A stretch of DNA of 21,941 nucleotides from Elysia marginata (Eukaryota; Mollusca; Gastropoda; Plakobranchidae). The position numbers and the translations under genes were made by a program. The stretch's first letter is position 1. Every line of letters starts with the position of its first letter. The notes beneath the pieces are model-generated. The model was not told the DNA's origin. It made no database searches and worked only from the letters and a program-made list of their open reading frames with translations. The stretch is from contig BMAT01002211.1 of assembly GCA_019649035.1 (NCBI GenBank), positions 332,333 to 354,273 on the forward strand. The letters are read 5' to 3'. Below are positions 1-9,318 of this stretch, in pieces.

Positions 1-1
1 C

Positions 2-505
2 CAGAGGGCCGTTGCATAGCGCGAACGCTTGCAAACCGTTTTCCGTTATGCAACGCTACCTTCGGAGGTACTGCGCGGCGAACTAAACAACGCTGATTGG
101 CTGAATTTTCATGGCGCCACTTCCTTTCGAAATGTCAAGATCGAAAGTAGTCCTCTAGGCTTAGGAGGCATAGCGCCAATTTTTACTATCATTAAATTTT
201 TGTATCCAAAGCAACTTAATGAACAAGTTTTCAAAAATAAGCAGTCTTTTATTGATTGGGCCCAATTATTTTGTTAGGAATGATAGTTGTTTCCATTTTA
301 AAAGGGGTGGTCGCCATTTTAAAAAAGATGGCGGCTATCTTTAAATAGGTGGTCGCCATTTTAAAAAGATGGCGGCTATCTTTAAATAGGTGGTCGCCAT
401 TTTAAAAAGCGTTCGCTGAAAAGAGCGTTGCATAGGGAGGAGAGCGCTCGCGGCGAACGCTTTGCTTGCTCTTCGCGAGCGCTCGCGCCATGCAAGGGCC
501 CTCTG
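2..505. mobile_element. Non-autonomous hAT-like DNA transposon (MITE-like), ~504 bp
   Basis: The left end begins CAGAGGGCC and the right end closes with GGCCCTCTG. The ends match inverted for roughly 30 bp with a few mismatches (left TTGCATAGCGCGAACGCT, right complement TTGCATGGCGCGAGCGCT). Subterminal copies of GTTGCATA (11-18, 427-434, and inverted at 47-54) and of GCGAACGC (21-28, 453-460, and inverted at 409-416) repeat inside both ends, as expected for transposase-binding sites. A CAG-type terminus is typical of hAT elements. The 8 bp target duplication that would confirm this cannot be checked because the window starts one base before the element; the right candidate is 506-513. An open frame at 29-277 begins with TTG and resembles no transposase, so the element looks non-autonomous. 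Superfamily assignment is inference from the termini. Confidence 0.7.
306..408. repeat. Tandem array of a 41-42 bp unit inside the hAT-like element
   Basis: Two full units (306-347 and 348-388) and a partial third (389-408) each begin GGTGGTCGCCATTTTAAAAA. Each full unit contains the inverted pair CGCCAT / ATGGCG around an A/T-rich spacer, so single strands could fold into a run of small hairpins. The units are almost identical, suggesting recent amplification or homogenisation. Confidence 0.85.
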
Positions 506-734
506 CTCTCTGTTCACAGCCAAGTACCTGCTTGTGTTTCATTCTGAGTCAATCTTTTATGATGTTGTACCATTTTCATGTCAGTCTTCCTCTCCTCATT
601 GTCTTTCTACTTTTTGTGTCGAGGATTTGTTTGTTCTAGAGATTTAAGGTGTCTAATGTGGGCAAAACAGATGTAGATAAAAATAATGATCGTTCTCCTG
701 ATACCTTCTCCTTAGCATAGATTCTACGATTATT
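506..734. other. Short non-coding spacer
   Basis: I see no gene here. The only structure is an 11 bp direct duplication (ATTCTACGATT at 721-731 and 732-742), which runs into the target site of the SINE that follows. Confidence 0.5.
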
Positions 735-750
735 CTACGATTATTTTTAA

Positions 751-1048
751 CCGGCTCTGTGCCCTAGCGGTAAGACACTCGCTCAGAGATCGGGAGGTGT
801 GGGTTCGATACCCGGCCAAGTCAAACCAAGGACTTTGAAATTGGTATAAGCAGCTAATCCGCCTGATGTCTGGCATTATGGATTTAGTGTTAAGTCTGGT
901 CGGCCCACACGGTGTCAGGATAATGTGATTGGGTGTGGTGTGCGACTCCTATATCACAGTGTGGCAGCACGCTTTCAATTGTCCCAAGCGCCGTCTCTGA
1001 TATAAGCTCAAAGTTGACTGGGATATTAAAATTCGAACAACCAAACAA
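751..1048 (+). mobile_element. SINE family A, copy 1 (tRNA-derived)
   Basis: The head has a tRNA-like RNA polymerase III promoter: an A box in GCCCTAGCGGTAAGACACTC and a B box GGTTCGATACC. The body is shared with four other copies in this window, including the blocks CAAGGACTTT, TGTCTGGCATTATGGATTTA, TCTGGTCGGCCC and TCACAGTGTGGCAGCACGC. The element is flanked by a near-perfect target-site duplication, CTACGATTATTTTTAA at 735-750 and CTACGATTATTTTAA at 1049-1063, differing by one T in a homopolymer. This fixes both ends and shows LINE-style retrotransposition. The A box carries a C in place of the second G of TGGCC, so it may be weakened. Confidence 0.92.
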
Positions 1049-1063
1049 CTACGATTATTTTAA

Positions 1064-4000
1064 AGCTTTTACTCAACGCTGCCGGCAATTAAGTGAGAAA
1101 TCAGACGTCGCGGTAAACCCTTAGAAGTTGTCAACATTATCCCGTGCTGTCGCCTAGCTTACCATAGCAAGAGATTCGCTTCGCGTTGAGATTGACTGTT
1201 TTATATCGTATAGAGATGATGACTAATTTAAATGCCTTGTCTGGGTATGATAACCTGTCATGTAATTTTTTCCATTGCCTAAAACCACCAATAGATAGAC
1301 CTATTAGGTGTTTTCAGCTCACTACTAGTTTTCATTTTCTTTTGCCCTTTTTTTAGTCGATACTTTTATAAAGGGTGTCTTTGAACAAAAAAAAATGCGT
1401 CTGAAAATGCAGGCCTCTATTTTGTTATTCATGTAACTTGCACCGACGTCATGGAAAGACACATTGATAAGTGATCGTTTGTTTATGTCTCTAAAAAGAT
1501 GAGCATTAGGAAATGGTAAACTTGACAGAAACTAATCTATTGAGAAAAAACTTTGGTTTATAACTAGCTCCTGTGTATTCAGTTAAATCAAGCAAAATTT
1601 TTTATGCCTTGCCTCCTATTTTGGGAATATTTTTTCGCTCTTACTACATTGTTTACCTTAGCCAATTATTGATTATCTAATGCATAGGGCAATGGTAATG
1701 ATTTTTTGTCATGTATTTTAGTATTCTTTCAATGAACTATCTTTTGTTCCGGCAAAATTGTCGAAATAAAAAAAAAATCACACATAAATTTTAACTTTTT
1801 AAAATCTTTGCTCTCTTTGATCTATGCGTTTTATATTTATGTGAAATTATGGCCGCAAGAGAAAATGTTCGAAAGATAAGGAAGTGAGTGTGGGAGTGAG
1901 ATGGAGAGAGCGAGAGAGAAACTTGCTCCTGTCGTAAAAGTGTGTTTGTTTATCGTACAGTCTTGTCGGTATGTAACTACGTACGTTTAATGTCTTTTTG
2001 CGCTTGTGTGCGAAATATAATTGTCTAACTACACACCATTTGTTTCAGCACCAATGTGCATGCCAAATTTCCAGTAATGGATCGAATAAAGTGTATCTTA
2101 TCTTTTCTTATCTTTATCATTTTCAGAATTACCTGTAGACACGCTAAAGAGGAGCAGACGATCAACAAAGAAGGATAACCAAAATGATTTAAAGTTTTTT
2201 TTTACCGGCACAATTCATTCTCCGTTCTTTTTTGCTAGGCAACAACATTCTGCTAAAAGGCTTTACTTTTGTGGAACGTCATATTTTTGTAAAGGACAAA
2301 GTAGTACTTTAGTTTATACTACAGTCAATAACTAGCTGTGCACATCTAAACTGTTCAAATTTGTTTTCAATCAAATCATTTTGTTTTATGTTGGGTGGCT
2401 AACGAAATATCCCATAATATCAGTGCAAAAATAAGAATTGAGACATACAACGAACGATAAATGCTTGAGTATTGAGGGAAGATCTGCTGCGAAATAATGT
2501 AACTTACAATATCAAATGCTTAAATGGCTTTCTGGGGAACATTTTGAACCCTGTACGAATGCTCATGCACATGCTCAATCTGACTTAACGCTGAAAGGTA
2601 ATTACGACCTTTAATGACTTTCCCCCAATCACAGTGATTAATTCGCACGTAGCTTTTATGCAAAGCTTGTTGTTCTCATCTTTTGTGGCCTACAAAAAAA
2701 TAGAAAGCAGTTAATCGGACAGCGCTGTTAATAAATCTTTTTCTCATTCGTCTTTTGATCAATAATCCGCAGCTGTGCTTCTGTTATATTATGACGAGTG
2801 ATTTCAGTATCGCCTAAGCCATTGTCATAATCATAACACCACTTAAAGTTCAGCACAGACTGATCAAAGCGCCTTAGCTTGGCTACTGTAAGTCACTTAC
2901 TTATCTTTGTTACAGACTGCGCCATCTTTGTAAGAGTTTTATTGAGGCAGTTACGGTCGATTAAAGATGTAGTAGATCTAGGTTAAAATCAAGGTTAAAC
3001 CCTGTCTGTAGTGCATAACATGACACGTTTTTTTTTTCATTTTCTGTAGGCTATCAGTAGTTTACATTGATTCTTACCCAGTGCACAAGAATGTTAGCTT
3101 ACATAGGCCATGGTAATGAAAATGGCTGAAAACGACATTTATTGGAAACCAATATGTTATTGTTATTGGTTGGCTGAAGATGCTTCTGAACGTTCAAGGA
3201 AATAGACTTAGATGTTGATAATGTTGAGCTTTTGGTTACTTTGACTATGATCACATAAGTTTTGCCTGAATAATCTTGCATTCTGTCAATATACTCGTAA
3301 ATGGGAAAATCTCCTCATACTCTTTGATCTCAAAGTGAGCCAAGCAATTTTTAAAAATAAATTTTCCCTCATTGATTTTACAGCAGAGCAGGTCATTTGG
3401 GCACATGCAACGCACTTGTAAAGGATGGACATTAATGTAATACGGCAGCTTACTTACAAGAAATTCGCAAATTTTGGTTAGGCATTTTTCTTTACGATTT
3501 TTTACTCTTTCACCATAACCTTACTGAAATAAAAAACGAAGTTTCATATTGAACCCAAAAAATGATCCTGTCCAATATTTTACAACAGATTATTTCCTAA
3601 TACTCTTGAAAAGGAAGATTGTTTTCTTTGAAAATTGTTTCTACATTCGGTAATATCACTTAAGACAATTTTCATACAGATTTTGTATGCCTACTTGTAA
3701 CAATGAGGAAGTCACAGGTCACACAGAATGATTTTAAGCTGGGCCCATGAGTTCTTTTCCTGACGCTGAGCATGTTTGTATACCAAGTCCGTTAAACCGA
3801 CAAAAAAATGTAATTCTCTATAAATCAAGTAGAAACACGAGTAAAAAGCTGTCAGTAAATATTCTTGTTCTATGAAAACCTGTCCGCGTAAAGTGAAAAA
3901 TATTATTACTGCAGTTTACGCGCCATGAATTAATTTGCTTTACAAGACTAGGTGCATTCCTAATGAACTATCCATAACAAACAAAAAAAAATAGTGGCAA

Positions 4001-4475
4001 GAGGCATTAGTATTGGACCTTTTAGCATTGATTCGATTTCAACAGCCAACTGTGAAAACCTGCGTTAAAACTATGCACTGCTAGAATTTGTAATCAGCCT
4101 AAATTTGTGAAGCTGGGCACACAAACCGATATTAAAACGAAAAAAAAAGAGTAAATTCAGTTGCCCAAAATGTATAAAATAACTCGGAGCAAAGAATGGC
4201 CCTCTCGTGGGTTAATAACCATGACTTCTTGACATCCGGCTATCCCATTTCGCTACGTATAGATTAGGACAGCACCTACAATGATGGTTTTTGTTTTCAC
4301 TGCGCCATTTTCGGTTGCTGATTCAATCGGGAGTCCCATTCAATTGAATAAAAACGAAGTCCGTTTCAGATCATGATAGGCTGTGTTCAACAAAACGCTA
4401 ATGCGCTAATATGACGGGATTTTCCCATGTAAAGCGCTTAGAGCACATTAGTGGTAAAGCGCTTAAACGTAAAAA
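1064..4475. other. Long AT-rich non-coding stretch
   Basis: No gene, transposon protein or conserved RNA was recognised across these 3.4 kb on either strand. Open frames are short and interrupted. A short purine-rich patch lies at about 1876-1920. One 54-codon open frame on the minus strand (2892-2728) is composition-plausible and is reported among the findings. Given the gelsolin-type exon at 6324-6465 on the minus strand, this could be intron of that gene, but nothing in the sequence proves it. Confidence 0.5.
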
Positions 4476-4500
4476 ACGCTCTTTTTCAATAAAAGAGCGT
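4476..4500. repeat. Perfect 10 bp stem-loop
   Basis: ACGCTCTTTT (4476-4485) pairs perfectly with AAAAGAGCGT (4491-4500) around the 5-base loop TCAAT. Just upstream, TAAAGCGCTTA occurs twice, near 4432 and 4456. The cluster of AGCGCT and inverted motifs suggests the end of an old DNA transposon, but I found no matching partner end. Confidence 0.7.
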
Positions 4501-4533
4501 AACTGCGTATATTTTACGAGATAAAAACTGCCT

Positions 4534-4655
4534 TAATATGAAAATGATCAACGCCATGTAAAGATATAAAAAAACTATACTTCAAATTATAAAAAACCTA
4601 TGTGGAACGTTAGATTTAGCCCTAAATACCGTTATTTGCCAAGATAAAAGACCAA
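4534..4655. repeat. 122 bp direct repeat, left copy, ending at the assembly gap
   Basis: This segment matches 4696-4817 with only two or three substitutions over 122 bp. It stops exactly at the NNNN gap. The match running right up to the gap suggests either a true recent duplication or a false duplication made when two alleles or contig ends were joined. Confidence 0.93.
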
Positions 4656-4659
4656 NNNN
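4656..4659. other. Assembly gap (NNNN)
   Basis: Four undetermined bases mark an assembly gap whose true size is unknown. The flanks are repeated: the 122 bp before the gap recurs 36 bases after it. Confidence 0.98.
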
Positions 4660-4695
4660 TTCGCGTCATACTCACGTGTTGCTGCTTAAAGTCTG

Positions 4696-4817
4696 TAATA
4701 TGAAAATGATCAACGCCATGTAAAGATATAAAAAAAATATACTTCAAATTATAAAAAACCTATGTGGAACTTTAGATTTAGCCCTAAATACCGTTATTTG
4801 CCAAGATAAAAGACCAA
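4696..4817. repeat. 122 bp direct repeat, right copy
   Basis: This is the second copy of 4534-4655, offset by 162 bp. Differences are in the A-run near 4735 and one base in the CCTATGTGGAAC block. It continues into unique sequence rich in AGATCT / TCTAGA motifs (4817-4945). Confidence 0.93.
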
Positions 4818-4982
4818 GATCTAAATCGAACTCTAATTTAGATCTAGATTTCAACCTTTTCCTTACAGATCTCCCGGTGACGGAACCCGGTTCAGTTATT
4901 TTAAATCCAGTTCTATAATCCTGCCGTGAGTCTAGATCTATACTACATTCACATCTTCCTGCAGTAAACACTCATCAAGGGC

Positions 4983-5160
4983 CAAAAAAAAAGAAAAAAA
5001 AGGGTGGGGTGGCGAAACTGGGAGAGAGAGAGAGAACGAGAAGACAGAAGCACGAGTGCGCAAGAGAAAAAGAAGGGGGGTAAAAGAGTTCGTGGAAGGG
5101 AAAAATGAAGAGTGGTAGACTAAGGAATAAGATATAAAAGAGGGGCAGTGGAGAAATATT
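4983..5160. repeat. Purine-rich low-complexity tract
   Basis: The plus strand is strongly biased to A and G here, with runs of A, a GA microsatellite patch at about 5022-5033 and G runs near 5074-5080. A second, weaker purine-rich stretch covers about 5520-5698. No coding capacity is evident. Such asymmetric tracts can adopt triplex-type structures, though that is general knowledge and not shown here. The bases between (5161-5519) hold nothing I recognise. Confidence 0.7.
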
Positions 5161-5698
5161 TAATGCACAGGACTAAACTTAGACTTTGAGAATATAAGCT
5201 TACAAAAGGAAAAAGGCCGAACAATAATTAATAGATACAAGGAGTGTATGAGGACAAAAAGGAAGACAACATTGTCTTCTGCTCTACCAGGTCGGGTACA
5301 CTACAACTATTTTTTCTTGAAGCATAGATATCGAAAAAAAAAGACCATAATTCAAGATAAATTGACAGAACGCTCTGGGGTCAGACGCTTAGTTTCCGGA
5401 TCAGGAAAATATTACTTTGCCCAGTGAAATCGCCGTGTATGATGTACACATTATGGGATTGTCATAAAATATTTCTATTATTTTTTTTTATTTTCCTTTT
5501 CACATGTGTAGTTGGTGTCTGACGGGAGAGACAGAAAGAAATAAAATAAAGAGAGTGGGAAAGACGGAAAGAGAGCTATAAAAACAGAGAAGCTGTCAGA
5601 ATGTAACAGATAAAAAATGGAGACAGGTCTGCAATAGAGAAAGAGAGACAGAGTCGAGCAGATCTCGTACAAGTGTAAGAGAAAAGAAAACATTTAAT

Positions 5699-5736
5699 TC
5701 CAGTAGCAGAAGTAGTTGTGTTTGTAGTAGTAGTAA

Positions 5737-5787
<51 letters not shown>

Positions 5788-6215
5788 TAACAGCAGGAGC
5801 AATAAGAGAATTAGTAGTAGTAGTAGTTTTAGTAGTTGTAGTAATAATAGAAGTAGTATAAGTATTGGTAGCAGCAGCATTAACAGTAGTTGTAGTAGCA
5901 GAGTAATAATAGTAGTAGTAGTAGTAGCAGTAGTAGTAGTAGTAGTAGTCGTAGTAGCAGTAACATTAGCAGCAGCAGTAGTAGTAGCAGCAGTAGAATA
6001 GTAGAAGTAGTATAAGTATTAGTGTAAGTAGTATAAGTAGTAGTAGTGGGAATAGCAGTAGTAGTAATAGTAGTAGTAGTAGTTGTAGTAGCAGTAGCAC
6101 CACTAGCAGTAGTAGTAGTAGTAATAATAGTAGTAGTAGTAGTAGTAGTAGCAGTAGTAGTAGCAGCAGCAGCAGTAACAGCAGTAACAGTAGCAGCAAC
6201 AACAGCAGTAGTAGT
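5699..6215. repeat. Long imperfect AGT (TAG/GTA) trinucleotide microsatellite
   Basis: About 500 bp of AGT triplets, interrupted by AGC, AAT and GGA variants, with near-pure blocks at about 5725-5780, 5911-5950 and 6094-6155. The long open frames across it (poly-Leu on the minus strand, poly-Val on the plus strand) are by-products of the repeat, not genes. It starts about 110 bases downstream of the donor site of the gelsolin-type exon in that gene's direction, so it would lie in an intron and be transcribed as ACT repeats. Confidence 0.95.
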
Positions 6216-6323
6216 AAAAAATACGGTTTATATAATACAAAAAAACAACAGGAACATTTGAAATGAATAGCGATTTCCGTGACCATCCAGAGATGCAATT
6301 AACTGATTTATAATTTCACATAC

Positions 6324-6465
6324 CTCAATGCGAAAAATCTCCAAGCCTGGCTTTTGTCCAACGTTTCTAAATGCCGGGTCCAAAGCCATTACCAGGTTAT
6401 GGATAATGGGGTTCAGCTCTGTGTTAAGTTGACGAATTCCTGCGCAGCTGTTACTGACAGTGATG
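6324..6465 (-). CDS. Internal exon of a gelsolin/villin-family actin-binding protein (partial gene)
   Basis: Read on the minus strand, the exon is preceded by a pyrimidine-rich acceptor (seven T then CAG) and followed by the donor GAG|GTATGTG, both consensus. Its 142 bases give one completing base and then 47 codons with no stop. The last 19 residues read DPAFRNVGQKPGLEIFRIE, the signature seen just before the first gelsolin repeat of gelsolin, villin and severin proteins (usually x-PGLEIWRIE, here with F for W). These proteins bind, sever and cap actin filaments in a calcium-dependent way in the cytoplasm. A Met (MALDPAF) falls inside the exon and could be the true start, with the preceding 25 codons then untranslated or an N-terminal extension. 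The next exon should supply the rest of gelsolin domain 1 below 6324, but I could not find it. A retained fragment of a dead copy is possible, though the intact frame and both splice sites argue against it. Confidence 0.75.
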
Positions 6466-6773
6466 CTGAAAAAAATTTTAATTGACCTACTGTTAATAGG
6501 TCTGATACTATTTGATTACATTGAAAAGAAATAAAATTTCAAACTGCGTGAAAATGAACTATTATTGAAAGCTGAGACATAGGGTATACTCGCTTTGTAG
6601 AAAAAAAAGCATATTAATGGGCAAAAAATTCTAGAGTTAAAAAAAATCTTACATGAGTTTGTACGATTTTAAACCCTGAAGTGGCAAAAAACATTATAAA
6701 ATTTTTTTTCCGTAAAATTGACCAGGGAAAACGCAATTTAGTTTTTTACATTGATTGAACTATCCCTCCTCTG

Positions 6774-6815
<42 letters not shown>
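6774..6815. repeat. (TC)n dinucleotide microsatellite
   Basis: An almost pure TC repeat of about 40 bases followed by a short CACGCGCACACA stretch. It lies about 310 bases upstream of the gelsolin-type exon in that gene's direction, where it would be transcribed as GA repeats. Confidence 0.95.
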
Positions 6816-6817
<2 letters not shown>

Positions 6818-6930
6818 GCGCACACAATCTTACTTTTGCGAGACAACCGCGGTATTAGCCGGCAGAAGTCAGAATTTTGACATTATTTCTAAGAGCTAGA
6901 AAATACTTCAGGCTATTCTCTAACTGAGAT

Positions 6931-7240
6931 GTAGCGTGGCAGAGTGGACTCGTGATCCGGCGATCACGGGTTTGATTGCCGACCATGCCATGCTGTAATT
7001 GCCTCGAGAAAGAAATTCACCCTAACTCTCCCCCAGTCCACCCACCTGTAAAGTGGGTACCCAGCTACAGGCAATGCTAGACTTTGTGATATGCGCCGGG
7101 AACACCCTGCATATGAGTTTAAAGTGGCTTCACAAATGTACTGGTCTGCTGGAGCATTGGTGGCGCTACTTTTGAGCGACACAGTTACGTTAAGTATAGT
7201 CACGAAGCATAAATTCCTAAAAGGGATTAATGTAGTACAT
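6931..7240 (+). mobile_element. SINE family B, copy 1 (tRNA-derived, head partly deleted)
   Basis: The tRNA-like head begins TAGCGTGGCAGAGTGG (A box) and contains GGGTTTGATTGCC (decayed B box) followed by GACCATGCCATG. The body shares CCCAGTCCACCCACCTGTAA, GGGTACCCAGCTACAGGC, AATGTACTGGTCTGCTGG and GACACAGTTACG with the second copy at 16497-16757. This copy lacks about 25-30 bases between the A and B boxes that copy 2 keeps, but retains about 50 bases in the body (7072-7127) that copy 2 lost. No convincing target-site duplication was found, so the ends are approximate. Confidence 0.88.
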
Positions 7241-7996
7241 TAAAAAACAACAAAAAAACTCCAGGAAATTGACTTTCAGAGTTAATAAGGAATGCTTTTC
7301 TTTACATAGCAGATCGAATTCGAAAAATGGTTCTAGATTAGCTCAAAACCATTCGATGCAACGTTTGCATGATTTACCTCAATTGCATTGCCGTCCATTT
7401 TACTTCTATTAGTTTAGATCGTAAACATACAAGAAAGACTTGAGCGGGAATACTAATTGCACAGCAATAAGCTTACGAGCCTTGAAGCTCCCCAATGTCA
7501 GCCTAAAACAAAGACACTGTTTCGACTTTAACACAGACATGAAGCGGTCTTAGTAAATCAGTCATAAGTTGTTATTGTGAAGTACTGAGTTTTAAACAAT
7601 TTCAACGACTGCATTCGACGCTCCTAAGTTAAGAAAGAAGTTGAAAAATTATATCTCTATATTTTTACATCACGAACCGCTTGGAGTAAAGGAATATTTT
7701 CTGTAATACACAATAGTTGATAATGTTATTACACAAGACTTAACTGTTAATATTTCTTATTCCTTTCATTCTGTGCAAAGGCTAATTTTTCTTGGCCAGC
7801 AGTTTTTGTACAGTGATAACATTTTCTGAGAGAGAAAAATCACAAGAAAAGAGCAGATGTTATTGGTTTTAAGAAAAAATCTTATCACTGTAAGTTTTAG
7901 CTGTTACTTAACTGGCATCAATTAGCTGGTCTACAGAGAATAGTATATTATTCAGCGACTAAGCGCTTGTGCTCGAAATTATTTTTTCCGTTGCAG
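7241..7996. other. Non-coding stretch
   Basis: AT-rich sequence with no recognisable gene or repeat family. It ends in a pyrimidine-rich run followed by CCGTTGCAG, which serves as the putative acceptor for the candidate exon at 7997. Confidence 0.5.
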
Positions 7997-8207
7997 AATT
8001 GGTCTTCTCATATTCTTCAGGGAAACAAAACAGCAGTGTCTCAACAAAAATACAGATTCGGAAACATTAACAAATTTTATCTTTTAAAAGGAAATAGAAC
8101 TGACTTTAAATCGACGACAGGATACCCTAGGAACTCCCCGGGCGCAATGCATAACAGCTGTAATGGTCTATCCGAAGGCGGTCAAGATTCAATCCGTTTT
8201 ACCAAAG
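7997..8207 (+). CDS. Candidate internal exon, product unknown
   Basis: An open frame with no stop fills the 211 bases between a pyrimidine-rich acceptor (ATTTTTTCCGTTGCAG at 7981-7996) and a possible donor (AAAG|GTACTA at 8207/8208). It would encode 70 codons plus one base, with an N-glycosylation-type NRTD and a polar, Gly/Ser-rich second half. Base composition is richer in G and C than the neighbouring DNA. I recognise no domain. SINE C has inserted immediately beside the donor, and its target-site duplication starts at the base after the GG. The frame runs through into the SINE without a stop for 13 more codons. Chance open frames of this length are common here, so it is only a candidate. 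Confidence 0.25.
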
Positions 8208-8220
8208 GTACTATAGTTGC

Positions 8221-8456
8221 CGGGGATGAGCAGTGGCGCAATCGGTAGGGCGGTTGGTCGCTAAATTTTATTTGCTCCCCTGTGCCCACCCAGCACTTGA
8301 TGGGTAGCTAGGCCTCCTAAGACTCGGCGAAAGTAAAGGCGGCGAGGAAAGCAATGGCAAACTACCTCACTATGCCGTGTGCCTAGAAAAACAAGGACCC
8401 TGCTCCTTGTTCCCCTACGCTCGTGTCGAGTATGGGACTACCTTTACCTTTACCTT
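8221..8456 (+). mobile_element. SINE family C with (CTTTAC)n tail and perfect 12 bp target-site duplication
   Basis: The element lies exactly between two copies of TACTATAGTTGC (8209-8220 and 8457-8468), proof of a retrotransposition event. The head contains a tRNA-like A box, AGTGGCGCAATCGGTAGGGC, but the expected B box is missing or deleted near 8252-8275. The central part includes GGCGGCGAGGAAAGCAATGG, which looks like a conserved SINE core. A 7 bp stem-loop (AACAAGG 8390-8396 with CCTTGTT 8405-8411) precedes a tail of about three CTTTAC units. The perfect duplication suggests a young insertion. Confidence 0.93.
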
Positions 8457-8468
8457 TACTATAGTTGC

Positions 8469-9318
8469 TGCATGCCAACTGAAAAAGTTCGAACGATCGT
8501 TAGCTTGTTCATCTAGCACCTATGGCAAAAATTGCCATCGATTGTTGATTCCAAATGGATTTATCATCAAACTTTTGATGTCTTAAGCATTTGATACAAA
8601 TGACATGTTTGTATGACCGAATTTTTTAAACGCAAATTTTGTGTGGGGGTTTTCTTTTAAGGTATAAGTCAGGTTTAGTCGCCACCTGTTACCGCTATAA
8701 AAGGTAACTCAAGAAGGCTAGAATATTATTATCATAAAACATTGTGTTTGGTCCCAGATATTAGGTAACAAGCACGGCATCAGCGAATTAAATTTCATAT
8801 TGCCCATTTCATAGTGCTAAGGCTAAAAGTGGATCTAAGGTATCAGTGCCAAGACAACATCGGAAGAAAAACTGGAACTCTTAATCATTATAAGTTCCAA
8901 TTAGGCAAAATACATGTTATCAGAAAAAAGATGGTAGGTCTAAGAACGGACAGATAATCCCGTTTATAAAACTGCATGAAATCGCCATTAAATGCTCAAG
9001 AAAATTTGGTAGATATTCGGAACTGATACAAAACATGTAAATTCAAGTTTTACCATCTGCAAATCGGTCAAAAGCCTGAGAGCTTAAACTGAACAGCCAA
9101 AAAAAAAAAGAAAAATTTATGACACCTTGACACTTATCTAAAGAAAAATAAGCAAAAAAATGTAAAAACAATTCCTGAAAAATTAATAGTTGCATGTACG
9201 ACGAGCACCTAAAGAATAGGTTTCCCTCCTTTATAAATCGTGAACGGAAATAAAAAACCCAGCTAAAACAGCGCGACTTAATATGGCATATCTTTATTAT
9301 AATTATGTTATACTCGAC
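8469..9318. other. Non-coding AT-rich stretch
   Basis: Nothing recognisable beyond short homopolymer A runs (for example near 9100 and 9156). Its right part may belong to the 3' flank of the decayed mariner-type element that follows on the minus strand. Confidence 0.45.

Noticed and set aside
29-277. 82-codon frame inside the hAT-like element as a transposase
   Set aside because: It starts with TTG, is far too short for a hAT transposase, and shows no recognisable motif.
4744-4971. 75-codon minus-strand frame
   Set aside because: It overlaps the direct repeat beside the assembly gap and the AGATCT-rich segment, and no protein features are visible.
5340-5460. Possible next exon of the gelsolin-type gene on the minus strand
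   Set aside because: A short open frame exists, but it lacks the expected gelsolin domain 1 residues and good splice borders.
5596-6298. Long poly-Leu and poly-Val open frames
   Set aside because: They are translations of the AGT microsatellite, with no start context or non-repeat domain.
6964-7203. 79-codon minus-strand frame, and similar frames at 16462-16714
   Set aside because: They are antisense or sense readings of SINE B.
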